From Acridotheres tristis (taxonomy: Eukaryota > Chordata > Aves > Passeriformes > Sturnidae), in NCBI GenBank assembly GCA_037013685.1, contig CM072919.1, forward strand, positions 25,088,255 through 25,152,254: DNA of 64,000 bases, given 5' to 3'. Below, in pieces: positions 34,057 through 47,370 of this stretch; position 1 is the first letter of the stretch, and the number at the start of each line of letters is the position of its first letter. A program made the translations under genes and the position numbers. Below the pieces are notes generated by a model. The model had not been told where the DNA came from. It was given only the letters and a program-made list of their open reading frames with translations, and did not search any database.

Positions 34057-36582
34057 CTCTGTTCGCCTAACATCCTGTTCCTCTGTACCCTGTATGCTGT
34101 GGTCTCTGCGCTCAGTCACATCATTGCCTCATCCAGTAGAACAACAGCCCAGAAAAGACTATTCTTCTGGAAGGTCAACTTCCTCATCCAAACCAGCTGC
34201 ATGGATGCTTGATCAGAACTGGCTGGAGCTTCAGAGGATGGACAACAAAGCCCTTGTTTTCTTACAATGTCCAGGGTGCTGCCCAGGTTCAAGGGACAAA
34301 CAGGCACAAAAGTCCAAATAACTTCTTGGAGCACTGTGCTTCTGAATCATAGAACATAGAATCATGGAATCGTTTTGGTTGGAAATAACCACAAAGATCA
34401 CCGAGTCCAGCCATGAACCTAACTCTGGCAAGTGCACCAGTAAACCATGTCCCTAAATGGCACATCCAATCAGTTTTCATGTAGTGTACCTCCAGGCATG
34501 GTGATTCCAGTGTTCCCATGCTCAGTCAGTTCCAAGGCCTGACAAACCATTCAGTAGAAACTTTTTCTTCATAGCCAAAATGAACCTCCCTCAATACAAC
34601 CTGAGGCCATTTGCTCTTGTCCTGTCACCTTTTCCTTGGAGGAAGAGACCAGCTCCCACCTCACTGCCACCTCCCCTCAGGCAGTTCTAGGGAGTGATAA
34701 GTGCCTCTGAGCCTCCTTTGCTCCAGGCTAAACACCCACAGCTCCCTCAGCCATTCCTCCTAAGTCCTGTGCTCCACATCCTTCCCCAGCTTTGTGGCCC
34801 CTCTCTGGACGTGCTCCAGCCCCCACTGTCTGGTGCTGAGGGCCCCAAGCCTGAAGGCTAAAGACCAAACCTGGATTCCTGGCTCTGCCTCACCGGTGCC
34901 ACGTAGAGGGGGGGCAAATCACTGCCTGGACCTGCTGGCCACGCCACTGCTGATCCAAGGCAGGAAGCCAGTGGCCTTTTTGTCCACCTGGCTACACACT
35001 GGCTCACGTCCAGCCACTGGTGGGCCAACACCCCCAGGCCCTTTCCTGCTGGGCAGCTTTCCTGCCACTCTGCCCCAGCCCATGAAAGGCTGCAGGGGAC
35101 TGCTGTGCCCCAAGGGCAGGACCCAGCACTTGGCCCTGTTGAACCTCATGCCACCGGCCTCCTCCCATCAGTCCAGCTTGTCCAGGGCCCTCTGCAGATC
35201 CTTCCTGTCCTCCAGCAGATCAGCACTCCCACACAACTTGGTGTCACTGCAAACTCATTGAGGGGGCACTCCATCCCCTCCTCCAGACAAATGACACAGG
35301 TGTTAGGCTGGACTGGCCCCAGGACTGAGCCCTGGGCAACATCACTGGATTCCAGCTGCCAGCTGGATGTGAGTCCTGGCCAACCAGCCAGTTTGTAACT
35401 CAGTGAGCAGTGCACTCCTCCAAGCCACACCAGCCACTTTCTCCCAGAGAGTTCTGTAGGAAACAGTGCCAAAGATCTTACCAAAATCCAGGTAGGCAAC
35501 ACCCACAGTCTGTTCTCAAGCAGCACCTGCCTTTCAGGAAGCCATGTGGGCTGGCCATGATGCTCTGCTTGTTCTGTGTGTGCCGGCTCTGAACAGGATC
35601 TGCTCCCTCACCTCCCCAGTGCCCAAGCCAAGCTTATGCACGAGCATCACTTCTGCTAACTTCCACTCACTTGGATCTCTCCAGGTAGCCAGGGCTGCTG
35701 GGAAAGGATGGCAAGTGGCTTGGTGAACACTTCTGCCGTTTCCCACAGTACCTTTGTGTGAATTCCCTCTGGCCCCACAGGCTTGTGTGCCTCTAAGTGG
35801 TGTGGCTCTAACCTGTACCTCTTGGAGTTTGGGAGCTTTGTTCTGCTCCCTGTGCCTGTCTTCTAGCTCTGCAGCCTGGGTACCCAGAGAACAACTTGGT
35901 GGTGTTCAAGATGGAGGCAAAGAAGGAATTAAGTACCAGAGCCTTTTTCTCATCCTTTGTCCCCACTTTTCCCCCTGCATCCAGTTCTAGTTGGGATTTG
36001 TCCCTTCTAATATTCTCCGTGCATAAGCTCATGCCATCTTTGTAGTCCTGCTGAGTGGCTCAGAAGGCAACTCCCACTGACTTCCTTGCGTGTTGAGTGC
36101 TCAGCCTTACAGCACACAGGCAAACGGTGCCAGAAATCCAGAAAATGAGAAGGACACAGTTATCTGCTCGTCCTTCAAGGATGTTGTCTTCTGAATAGCA
36201 GCCCCCAAGGACAGAGTTCCTCAGCACTCCCCAGTGCAAGAGAGACGCCAGGTGCTCAGCACATGGTCAGCACAGCCTTTTCTGTGGCTCCCTGCTTCGA
36301 CAGATGTCTGGAAGTCCCTGGAGGTGAAAAATATTTTCATACAGACAAGCTTTCACTATTCAACTTTTCTGTGCCCAGGCCTGGTTTAAAGCCAGGGCAG
36401 ACCTTTGCAGGGGAAGGTGTTGTGACTTGAGTAGTGTAGGGTTGTGCAAAATTTTTACACCTCACAGGCCAGAGCCACAAATCCAGGTTGCAGCCCCTGT
36501 TTCAATTCAGTGCCTCCAAACTTTGAGTGCTCTGCAACTGCAGCTTTCAAGCAGGGAGAATGACCAGCAAAGTGGAAACCTG
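34057..36582 (-). repeat. Right arm of ~2.5 kb near-identical inverted repeat
   Basis: This is the reverse complement of 19,590-22,115 with no net indel. Differences noticed by eye are few: one near 34,159 that turns a histidine codon into tyrosine in a shared frame, one near 36,501, and two near the inner edge at about 34,064-34,068. Beyond 36,582 and before 34,057 the flanks are unrelated to those of the left arm. No convincing target-site duplication was found around either arm. Confidence 0.95.
34344..36072 (-). mobile_element. Decayed CR1 LINE fragment inside right arm
   Basis: This is the mirror copy of the CR1 fragment at about 20,100-21,828, with its ATTCTATG-type 3' end at 34,344-34,362. 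It carries the same frame breaks and the same truncated body as the left copy, so the two descend from one insertion duplicated with its flanks rather than from two insertions. Plus-strand open frames here (such as 155 residues at 34,794-35,261) are antisense to the LINE. Confidence 0.9.
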
Positions 36583-36739
36583 AATATCTGCCACAGAGGA
36601 GTTAACCTGAGAAAGGACTGTAGGGAGCAATGTCGTGCTTCTACCTTGCATGGCCGGTGCCAAAGTGACCTGCCATCTCCCAGTGCTACACATGTAAAGA
36701 AGTCCTCCTCTCTTCTCTAAGTGTGCTAAGTGTACAAAG

Positions 36740-37215
36740 TTCACATCCCCAAACCTGCTCGAGTAGCTCAGCCGAGGTTCCTCGTGGTCCAGCTAGCAAT
36801 CCCAGCCTTGCAGTGTCACCTCTCTTACAGCAGAGCCCTGCTTGTCCCCCGGTGCTCCTGGGTCAGCTAATCTTAGAGGATGGAGCGGCACAAACAGCTG
36901 CCCCGGGGTGCTCGGTTAGCTCTGTCTTTCTGGTTGGATTTATTTGGTTTGTGTTTTTGGTTTTGCCCTTAAGGACGCCAGTTCCTCTGCTTCGAGACAG
37001 AGACAAATGTCCGTGTGTCTGTCTCTCGGAGATCAAACAGTGACATCCAGCGGCCACTCACTTTGCTAAAAATGTCAGAATGGTGTCAGCAGGGCGCTGT
37101 GCCGGGCGGCGTGGAGCGGCTCGGGGCTGCGGCGGAGCGCTCAGCCAGGAGCGCAGCCCCTGCTCCTCTGCCCGAGGGACTGAGTCAGCCTTGACTCCGG
37201 GGGACGGCTGGTAAC
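36740..37215. promoter_or_regulatory. CpG-rich block 4 with AP-1/MARE-like site
   Basis: GC and CpG rise from about 36,760, most strongly at 37,090-37,210. TGAGTCAGC (37,181-37,189) matches the AP-1/Maf half-site consensus. It lies about 160 bp outside the right inverted-repeat arm. No coding exon was recognised, so promoter or enhancer function is inference. Confidence 0.45.
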
Positions 37216-40200
37216 TAAGGAAAAACTATCATGTGTTTCCTTACCCTGTGTAACACACTTTCTCCAGAATACCCCCAATCAGCTTTAGACAGGCTCTGCT
37301 TTTCTGCTTAAATATCTTTAGGTACAGCTCACTGACATACCCGTGCCACATCTGGTAGTTACCAAAATTCAGAGATGGCAGTACTTAATTTGCCATGCTG
37401 CCAAAATGGGACTGGGGCCCTGTGACCTGGTCAGTATGATAGAGACATTCTGGTTGCTGTAAAATATCCTGTGTGTCGTCTTGCCCTTAAAGGAGGCACA
37501 GTGATGAACATCTTTAAGGGAGGGGAGTCCCATAGACATAGAGATGTGGGAACCAGAGTGTATAGCGTACCACATTTGGCCAATCTTCCCTGGAAGATTC
37601 AAGTGTGTTGCTATTTCCTGTACTGAGCATCCAAGGCAAAGAATGAGTGGTTTCTCCCAATTACCTTTGATCATAATGTCTATTAAAACGTGTTAGCATT
37701 TTAAAATTATTTCTTCTAAATTAAAACATATTACAATATTTTGATTCCACCAGAACAGAGCAGTTATTAAATGCTCCTCTCTTAATAGAGGCAAGATATA
37801 ATTCTTGGCCCTTTCTTGTACATTTTCAGAGCAGTTTTAACAAATTATGCACACTGTGCATTATTTTGTATTGCATTGTAGTATACAATTTGGAAAATGC
37901 TAAATTCAATTCCAGCATTAAGCTTCCATGGAGCAGCAACTTGTATCAGTATTCATCCTTTCTTGATAATATATTTTAATATATATCTATTTTGTGCAAC
38001 TTCTTCTGAAGGTAAAAAATTCTTGATCTGCTGTGACATTTTCTCCTGCCAATACCATGCTGAAACTAATAGATCCAGTGGATCCATCTATCTCCCAAGG
38101 GGATGGCTTGCACCCATCCCTAATGCTGGTGCAAGGAAACTGAAGCATGCATCATACAGTTGCTTAAGCCAGCTTAATTTATCCTATGGCTAGGATGGCA
38201 CTCTGAGACTTTGGAGTTGCTGTGAGGTGAGTAGGATCAACTACTGCTAAGGGAAGTTGTTTCACTGTAAATGTCCATAGTGCTGTATTGTCTGAAAATA
38301 CTCATTTTAGAAGAGATCGACTATGATACACCTAACATAACCCTAAGGTACGCCTAGTTTATTTTCTAGACTAAGAATCTAAATAAGTACACAAAATTTC
38401 AGATAAATATTTAAATTACTGCAGTAGTAATGTAGTCCCTAGGTGTGACTGCATAGCAAGGAAAGGCAATGTCCCTGCATTGCTGTGTATTTCCTACTGT
38501 GGCTGCTGTTCCTCTCTGACTTAGCTGAACTGGGGTGGGAACACAGGCAATCTGCTTTGGTTAGAAAGCCAAACTGTTTCAGGGAGAAAACGATCCATGG
38601 GGAACTGAGGAACAAGCTATGTTTTCTGAAACTTTGGCCCTTTCTTGCAACAGGGCAGCTATTCACCACTCCTCAGATAAGACTAGAGCAAAGACACAGA
38701 ATGTTGTCACTCACCAAAACCCACTTATCAGATCCTCTGAGATGTGGACTATTTATTCTACATGAAACACAGATTAGCCTTTGTTGCTGCAGTTTGTCTA
38801 AGTCAGTCTGAGCGAATCAGCCTTAGCAAAATAAATAGCACAGTTGAAATGGATTAATCGTAAACTTACACTATTGACAATTGCCAAGTTTACTTCCCAA
38901 GTGTCCACTCAGGGAAAGAAAGATGGAACCTGGACATAGAGTGTGAGGGTGATGTGAATTTTAGAGTTAATTGTTCATATCTTCTTTTGTGACTAACTTT
39001 CCCTGTTTGTCAGGTGCACACACCCCTCATCTGCTCCCCTCCTCCACAAATTACAGCGCAGTTAATGTGGTTCAGCACTTGTGGGTTATAATTCAGATTT
39101 ACCTGAAGTTAAACGGAGCTATTTTCCGTTGTATACAAATAAGATTAAGACACTAGATCACTGCCCTAAAGTCTACAAGATCACACCTCCTTGGAATGAA
39201 AATCAAGGCTACTGATGTTGATTTTTTTTTTGTTGTTGCTTACTAATTGGCTTAATTTAAGTGAAGCTTGTTACAGTGAAAAATCCCAGGGAGACTAGAG
39301 ATACAGTGTTACCTGGAGAGAAGCATAATGACAAGTCTCTGGCATAGATTTATTTTTAAATTTTGTTTTGGAAAACTTCAAAGCTCCCAGTCTTCACTGA
39401 AGAGAAGTCCCTGAGAAAGGATGAAATAAAATCTGATTAAGAAGTTTAGCATCCCCTTCTTAAATACCTGAAATAAAGAACAGTTCTCCAAACCATTCCT
39501 CTCCTGAAGCATGAATGATGTGTGCAGATCTGATTTGAGTATCTGATCTTTCTGATTCAGTTGGATATTTGTTTTCCTGTGCTTCCTTTTCATTTGGCTA
39601 AAACATGTTATTATCTCCATGAAGGCTTATTTGTGGAGTCAGAAGACTCCGACTTTGGCAGATTTTGTGTCACTAGTGTTTTTTCAGCAATTTTGTGAGG
39701 AAGTATCAGAGCTGGCTGTAGTTGCATGAAGAAGGAAACAATGATTTCTTTTGTGAGCAAGGTGAGATGCCAGGTCAGAGTCAGCCATATGTACTACTGG
39801 ATTAATTGGTGTCCTTTGTTTTTCATGAAACTTCTCTGGCTACAAAAACAGGCAATATCACCCAGCTGCCATACAAAGAAGCATGCTTCTTCCAGGCTAT
39901 GTGAATGCAACTTGGAGAGGCTCTGCAATCGATGCTTTTGTTTCCCCTTTCCTGGAATGATAGTGATAAAGCAAAGAAATTATTCCCTCCTTTTAAATAA
40001 AACCACTAGAAGTACTTCTGCCTTGGTTCTGATATTGGCCAGAATAAGGGACATTGAATGAAACCTGATCTCAGAGCCAGAAATAAATGCAACATTCAAA
40101 AGACGTGTGTGCAATATAGTAAATGCTTTGGTTTCCTTTTAAATCTATAAAGTTAGAACAGTGAGAGATCTTACAGATGCCATTGCATCACTACTGCCTT

Positions 40201-43200
40201 GAAAGCAAACGACCATAAATAAATGCTCCACAAAGAACAGATGTTTTGATCTACATCTCTTTTTTTTATTGCAAAACAATTGTTACAGAAATTTCAGAAG
40301 TTCTACTGTAGTAATTGCCAAGTTCTGCATTTTATTACGCATCTAAACACAGTCTAAAAGTGCATTGTGAATCCAGTAGACCTTTGGAAAGGACCATTTT
40401 CTCTAGTTATGTACATTTAGACAAATAATACTTGAAAAGCTTTGTATTAGTAGGAATTTTTTTAAAATAACATTTTAGTAATTTTTATCCCTTTATAAAT
40501 GGTTATACACTTACAAATGATAGCCCAAATAATAAATGATTAAATAGCTATTAGTATAGAATATTGCAAACACTGTTCCAGACAGCAGTAGCAGCAAATA
40601 GACTCTTGTCATGTACAACAACTGCAGTGGTGGAAAAAAGATATAACATTAATACAATTTACTCTTGTGCAGGCATAAAACTGTATTTCACATCCGATTC
40701 CCTCTTCTATCCCTTCCCCCTCCCTCCCAGATAATAAAATTAACAAGAGTTATCACTTCCCTGCAGCAGAAACAGCAGAAATTTAATAATCAAATGTTTT
40801 TACCTAACAGCCTTTTGAAATAAGTATTGTGTGGCTATATGAATGATCTGAAAACATACAGTAAAAATTAAAAGGTCAGAGATTGTTTCACAACCAGACT
40901 GGCTCAATGGCTCCATCACTAGACTTCCAATCTGAAGGTGATATAGTGTAATCCACGCCATGACTCGAAGTAATATTGAGTTAGAAATGCAGAATAAATC
41001 CATCTCCTGACAGAAGTCAGAGCATGCCACTGAAATCAGTGGATTTTCTGCAGATTTGCACCAGCATCAGTAAGACCCTAATTGTAGTCAGTCACGGAGA
41101 AGAGAAGCCTGTGTGACCTGTAGTGTTCACTGTATGACTGGCTATAAAGCAGGGTGAAGAAACAAAGTCCCTCTGCATCCAGTACTACTGCTCCTATGCC
41201 AAAGTGTGGCAAGGATAGTGAACTCCATCTAGAATAGTGAAGGGTTTCACTAGGTAAGCAGATACCCACAATGTTTCACTTCTCATCCCAGTTTGGACTG
41301 TGATTTTATCTACAGTGGTTGAAGGGAAAATTCATGCTAGGACTATTACCTTTTTTTTGAAGAAAAAGATGAACTATACCTAGTATCTCTCAACAGAATT
41401 GAAAATGTGGCCTTTGTTAAACCAATTATGCATATTTGTGCAAAAATGCAAATATATTATCATTTTAAAGCAGGGGAACACATCACAACTACTTAAGCAT
41501 TCCAAAGGAAATACAGGAAAAAACCAGCTCACACTTTCCCTTCAGGCGATTATCAGACCCTCTTCAGTGTTTAACCTGAGCAACATAACAAGACATTTAT
41601 GCTTGGTTTGAAAACCTGCACCATGAGTTTATAGAGAATTTTGTTTCCCTGGCTCGCTCTAATAGCTTTGATAACTTCTGCTCTCAGGACAGATACTGGC
41701 TCCACTGCAGTCATTGGACTAAGGCTGTGTGCTGCTACCCGAGCTTTTATTTTTTTTGAGCAGTTATTCATGTAGTTGCATCTTCCATGTGCTGACAGTT
41801 TCTAAGAAACAAATCATTTTCTTCTCATACAAAAAATATACCTAACTAAGATATTTATCCCCTGACAAAAGGCTATCCTTTCTGCAAAAGGTACAAATCA
41901 GTTTCATTGGTTTTTTTACCAAAAAATCTATAAATGGAAAATAAAATTAAAAAAAAAGAAAAAAAAAAAAAGAGAAAGAAAAAAAGTAATCTATGTCTGG
42001 AACCCAGAGGGATTTCCGTATGTAGATGAATGGATGTTTTGGTTTTTCATTATATTTTCAAATTATCCCCTCACTGCCATTTGTTTACTGGCACTTGTGC
42101 TAAGAAAATAATGTAGCACCTGATCTCTTCCAAAAAAAAGAGAGAGCCAAATGTCTGAGCACTGCTGTAGGTTCGCATTTTGTGTTGAGTATTCAAATTT
42201 CATAAAATACAATTGTCTTTTAAAAATAATAAAAAAATCACTTACTTTGCTAAAGATCAAAAAATAATGGAAATAATGTAAACATCCAAAAGTTTGGATT
42301 CATTCCTAACTGGATTCATCTTGACAGGCAGGCAATAGCAAAATGTTAAGTCTCCTAGCAGTCCAAAGAAACTCATGGAACAATGCATGCATTTTCTTTG
42401 ACACAAAAAAAGACTGGACTGTAAGGAAGAGAAACTACTTCAGTCATATCACACTGTTATTGTGAAAGAATAATGTGCTATAATACAATACCTAGGACAA
42501 GTGTATACCCCAACTGTAGAATAGAATCACTTAAACTGGAAACAACAGAATGGATTACTATAGGAAAATATTTATAAAATACTGCACACTGCTTCCTCAG
42601 TCAACCAGCATATGTAAACAAACAGCTAAGCTCAGTTGAGTTTTAAAATATTATTAAAGTTCATTTATCTTATAATCTTTTGCATAACATGCCAGTTCCT
42701 CTTTCACACCATCACAACTCATCTGTCACAGCCCACAGTGGCTCATTAGAGGTTTATACATCAGATCAAACAGACGTTTAAGTGGAGCTATACAAAGAAA
42801 TGTGCGAAACATACCAAACTTGCACACTGTGACCAGAAAGGCATATTCCATATGAAAGCTAATAATTGGATAGTGGAACTTCATGTTTGATGCAACATGT
42901 GCTATTTTATTGAATGTTACAGATTTACAAACAAGACCATGTAATGAGATACTAAAACTCTCCTGTAACGTTCACTAATATTACCACATGTCACAACTAT
43001 ATATGTGTCTATTTCATAAGCTATCCTTAGATACAGAATACATCATATGGCACATGCTATAGCTACATGATGATGGATGATGAGACTTCTAACTCACTAA
43101 ATGGTAATAATATCAAGAATGGGAAGTCTGGTCCCATTGCAAGAAATGGGTATTTTATCATCAAATTCAAAAAGGAGCAGTTTGATTCAATGTGTAAAAA

Positions 43201-45638
43201 CCAGGTGAAAATAAAATAGTCTAACATCCATCATAATATATTCTATAGAACCACATTGCAGAATAAATGGGAAACATTCAGGAAAAGCAGTGTTCTGACA
43301 TCTTGCAATCACACTTTTAACATCTGAATGAACATTTTATATATAATGGCAAATTTTAAGAGGTAAATAAAGTGTTCTGTTTCATTTTACCTGGAATGTG
43401 TGCTCCAGATCAATAAGGTGCTGTATTCTAAACAGCTTTATACAGCTTCTGGGCTTGGCAAATTTCTTTACCCTGACAAACTAACCAGTGGAATCTACCC
43501 CAGAGAAGAGCCCTATGCCTTGAACTAATTCACTAAGCGCTGCTGAGGAATTTCTAAAGAATCTGAAATTCCTCTTGAGTAGACCAGTAATACAATGAAG
43601 ATGAAAGAGTCCACAACAGTTTTAGCAGACATTCATAAAAGTAACAAAGAAAACGAAGTAAGAATATCCCCCTCTCCTCTCCATATAGATAGATTTGGAG
43701 AAGCCTTAGGAAAAGGCTGCTAACAGAAGGTTGGCACATTTGAAGCATATTGTTAAACACAAGTTCCTTTGCCCTTGGGCATTTTGCTATTGTTCAACAA
43801 TCAGCCTGCTCACAAGCATGCTTCATAATGCACAGAAAGGTTTCTGACCTTTCTTGGTATTGCCACGTGACTGTAATGCTGCACATGGCCTGCAAGGCAA
43901 TTGCATAAACATGGTGTCTTGGTGGAGTTTAGTTCACTGAAAGCCTGATCAAACAGAAGAAAGCAAGGAACACGTTGGTGCAGGAAGTGTGAAACACATT
44001 GTTCTTAACATCCCCTTGCTGCATTTCCTTGTTTCCTGAACTTTCCAACGCAGTGACTTGTTAACTGAATTATTTCACCTTCTTTGCCTCTTTTCTTGAG
44101 GCTGATGATTATTTTTCTGTCTGGATTAGTTGCCTTTTGGGCTTAACTCTCAGATGGTGCTCAGAGTCTCCCAGGACTCAGTGAGAAAACATCAACTTAT
44201 ATTCTCAAAGCTGCCTTTGAAAGATAATTCACATTTAAATAATGTGAAATATGTACTGTACCTCACTCACAAATGTTCATTTTTAATAACAAAAAGGAGC
44301 TGGTTCTACACAGATATTGGGAACTGTTGAGATATTTTAACTTTTAATAGCATTAGCGTCAATTTTTTAAAAGCTTAAAAGTTGTGCCGTCATAAAGGAA
44401 TGTGAGTTCTTTTTCCAGTTGCAGTTTATGCTTCTCCACCCTTCTCCAGTCTTCTGTATACCCTTCCACCTGTGACCACCTGGACACTGTCTCACGAGAA
44501 ATTTGAAACTCTGTTTGACAAATGTGGACCCTTGGAACACGGGTGGGGCCAGTGGAGTTAACAACTGTCTTCAACCAAAACCCGTAACTGCGCTACCGTT
44601 CAGACACACCTTCTCCTCCCACACGTGCTCATTGTATGACCTCCTGATGAACAGTGGATGCCTACTCACAACTGATGGCTTTTGCTGTTTACAGACACTT
44701 GCAGCTTCACTTTGGTTCTTTTACTTACCTTAGAAGCACATAGAAATTCTAGTGTTTTCCAGTCCTCTGCCAAAAATACTGTCTTTTAAGCAGCTTCAGT
44801 CTAATTACATGAATCTAGATTCAGACTTCTTGATAAATCCTGTATAATTTAAAAAGTCCAAAAGCTCTGTTCACACGAAAAAAAAAAAAAAGGTGTATAT
44901 TTTTAGGTGGGGGAATGATGTGAAGAATCGGCAGCTCAAATGAAAGAGCAAGAAGAACTTGGTAGCAACATGGTGGATAAATCTCCCCAATTTATATATA
45001 TAATTAAACTGAGCAGTGAGAACTGGACACTATTACTATGCTCTGCTCTGCTCATCCTATTCTTATTGTTTCATCACATCCTTTGATTTAGTGAGACAAC
45101 ATATTGATGACAAATGTGGTACAAAAATAAATATATACTATTCCACTTAATTACATTCATCCTGAGCTTGCTCACCTGTGCTAGAATCTAGAATGCCTGT
45201 TTTATACAGGAAATCACCTGACATTTTTACATAAATTCTTCTTCCATTTAAGTTGCAGTAAAAAAGGCATTTTGTTTCCCTTTCCGCTCTTGAAAATATA
45301 AACTTTCTGTGGCACTAGAAGCTGATACAAAAGGAGACAAGTGAACATTTATAGTTGTTATTGGGTTCATCTTTCTTCATTTCCACAAGTGTGGGATGCA
45401 AGGGACCTGGGAGACTTTTTGTTTGTTTGTTTGCTGCCACTTCCTACAGAAATAACAAATGCTTTTCACCAGTCATCACAATGGTGACATAGATGAAAAA
45501 GAAGTTGTGATTGAAGTTTGGAACATCTGATTTGTACATCTCTTTTTTGCCAGTTAATTCCTGCATCTTAAAAACTTGAATAACGATAAAAGGTCTTAGG
45601 ATGCCCTCTAATAAAAGGCAGATATCTGAACCTATTCA
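37216..45638. other. AT-rich intergenic DNA downstream of TRPM3
   Basis: No coding exon was recognised. Some of it may be TRPM3 3'-untranslated sequence if distal poly(A) sites are used. Minus-strand AATAAA motifs (TTTATT on the plus strand) occur further down, for example near 41,747 and 40,265. An A-rich run lies at about 41,948-41,986 and an A run at about 44,878-44,891. Confidence 0.5.
41946..41988. repeat. A-rich low-complexity tract
   Basis: Runs of A are interrupted by single G residues. It is simple-sequence DNA with no attached retroposon body recognised. Confidence 0.8.
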
Positions 45639-45920
45639 TTTATTCCTTCTGACTTCATTAAGGGGGCTTGTTATTCCTCTAATTTACTGAAGATTTTGTA
45701 AAGCTTTCATCCCTCCCTTTTTTCTTAAGTGCAAATGTCAACTGGGTCAAGATGCAGTATCTCAGTGGTGATGTTGAGATTGAAAATGTGCTCCCTTGAC
45801 CGGTGGCTAATGACAACTGGACTCAACACAGGGTAGTGTGAGGGGTTTTTAAAAATTCTGCTAAGAAAAACAGACTGAAGAGCAGATGACCCTTAGACTG
45901 CTGGTGAGCTTTGTATAAGC
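45639..45920 (-). other. TRPM3: Candidate proximal 3' UTR of TRPM3
   Basis: Minus-strand sequence directly follows the TAG stop at 45,921-45,923. The first minus-strand AATAAA lies at 45,639-45,644, about 280 nt after the stop, and could end a short transcript. No strong GU-rich downstream element is obvious, and longer 3' UTRs are equally possible. Confidence 0.3.
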
Positions 45921-47370
45921 CTAGCTGTGCTTGCTTTCAAAGCTGCAGAAGGCTCCTGTTCTTGACAGTCTCCTCATGGACAGGTGGTCCCCTCCACTCT
46001 CTGGCCTTGAGGACTTACTCCTCTCCAAGGGGTTCCGTAGGCCTGCTGTGTTTCTCTGTCTGTCAAGTTTGTCACTGATGGAGTAGCTCTTCCGTGTGTG
46101 CTGTGCATACAATACATTGGACTCCTCGGCAGAGTAGCTGTTGGCTCGCTCTATTTTTGGGAGTGGGATGCTGTTGGGCAAAGTTGTTGTAGCACTGCTG
46201 TCTTGAGGAGATAAAGGGATTCCCTTCTTGTCTTTGACTTCACTATCCTCATGATCAGAGCTTGGGTGGGTTAGTTCAGCCTCTCTCTCTGGGTGGCAGC
46301 ATCCCAAGTCCTCTACTTTGCCCCTGAGACTTCCAGGGAAACTGGCCCTCTCTGCAATGGCCTGGGGAGCACTCACACACCGCGTGTCTATGCAATCTGT
46401 AATGCTTGTGTACTCTGCTGTTTTGACTGGGACGCCAAGGCTGCTGAAGTAGCTTCGAGAAGGAGAGAACATGAAGCTGTGAGATTTCACAATTGGTGTT
46501 TCCTCCAGAATAAATGGAGTTGTAGCCAGGTAACGACTGCTTTTAGATCGCTCTAAAGTATGATACAAAGGAGGGTCTGAATCCCACGGGATTTGGCAAT
46601 CTGTGATTTGCGAATAGTCTGAAGAAAATGCTCTTGTTTCTATTCCAGAGGTTTCCTCATAATCAAGACTCCTGCCAGAGATCTTCTCACCAGCTATACT
46701 GCTGATGTATGCACTATTAGTTAAAAGGGAGGAGGCTATGTGAGCTGGCAGAGCCGCATCTTCGGGACCAAGGATATTTATGGAGCTCTCGAGAGGTTCT
46801 GTGTCAGAATGCATCTCATCCATGGCAGAAACATAGATGTCTATACAAGATGAAGGCCTTCTGGAATCTGGGGCGATTGACAAAGTGCTGGTAGGGGGTA
46901 AAGGAGCCTTTCCTTCTTTTGCTATTGAGTGGGAACTAATTGCCCGATGCAGGCTTGGAGATCTTTCCTTAAAAATACTTTCCAACTTTTCCAACCCACA
47001 CTTGTCCTTCATATTTGTTGCATAGAAGGAGTGGCTTCGCATGCGGGGTGTGATCGTAGGTGATGTTGGGGACATGCACTCCTCCCCTGTGGGATCAATG
47101 CTCTCTTGAAGCTTGTAGGCATTTCCTTCCTGGCTGTTGAAGCTACTCTGCCTCACAATGTAGGCTGCATCAGTACAGTCCGATGAGGTCCTGGATCGTA
47201 TCTTAGTTGTCTCACCTCTCTCAATGCCAGCCATTTTTTCAAAGGCAGTCACCATTCGTCCCATCATGTCTTCCAGCTGAGCAAGCCTGATGTCAACGGT
47301 CTGCAGAGAGGCCTTCATGCAGTGCTCTCTCTCATTTACTTCTTCCAATCTCATGGCCATGTTCTCCACC
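45921..47370 (-). CDS. TRPM3: TRPM3 terminal coding exon: coiled coil and cytoplasmic tail
   Basis: This last exon has one base completing an arginine codon, then 482 codons and TAG. Its acceptor is CTTTCTAAAG. It opens with valine ([18 protein letters not shown]), not with an initiator. Residues about 1-45 are the amphipathic heptad segment that tetramerises TRPM channels (LEEVNERE to DIRLAQLED). The tail is serine-rich and carries blocks known from TRPM3: [20 protein letters not shown] (about 57-76), [79 protein letters not shown] and a C-terminus SFESKHS. Basic-X-X-Ser motifs (RRPSS, RSKSSR, RRLSR) look like kinase sites; that is inference. Between these blocks the sequence departs noticeably from what I recall of the mammalian protein, notably around residues 195-240 and 375-400. 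Confidence 0.97.

Noticed and set aside
42519..42548. CR1-like 3'-end words (TAGAATCACTTAAACTGGAA type)
   Set aside because: Only about 25-30 bases resemble the CR1 terminus; too short to support an element.
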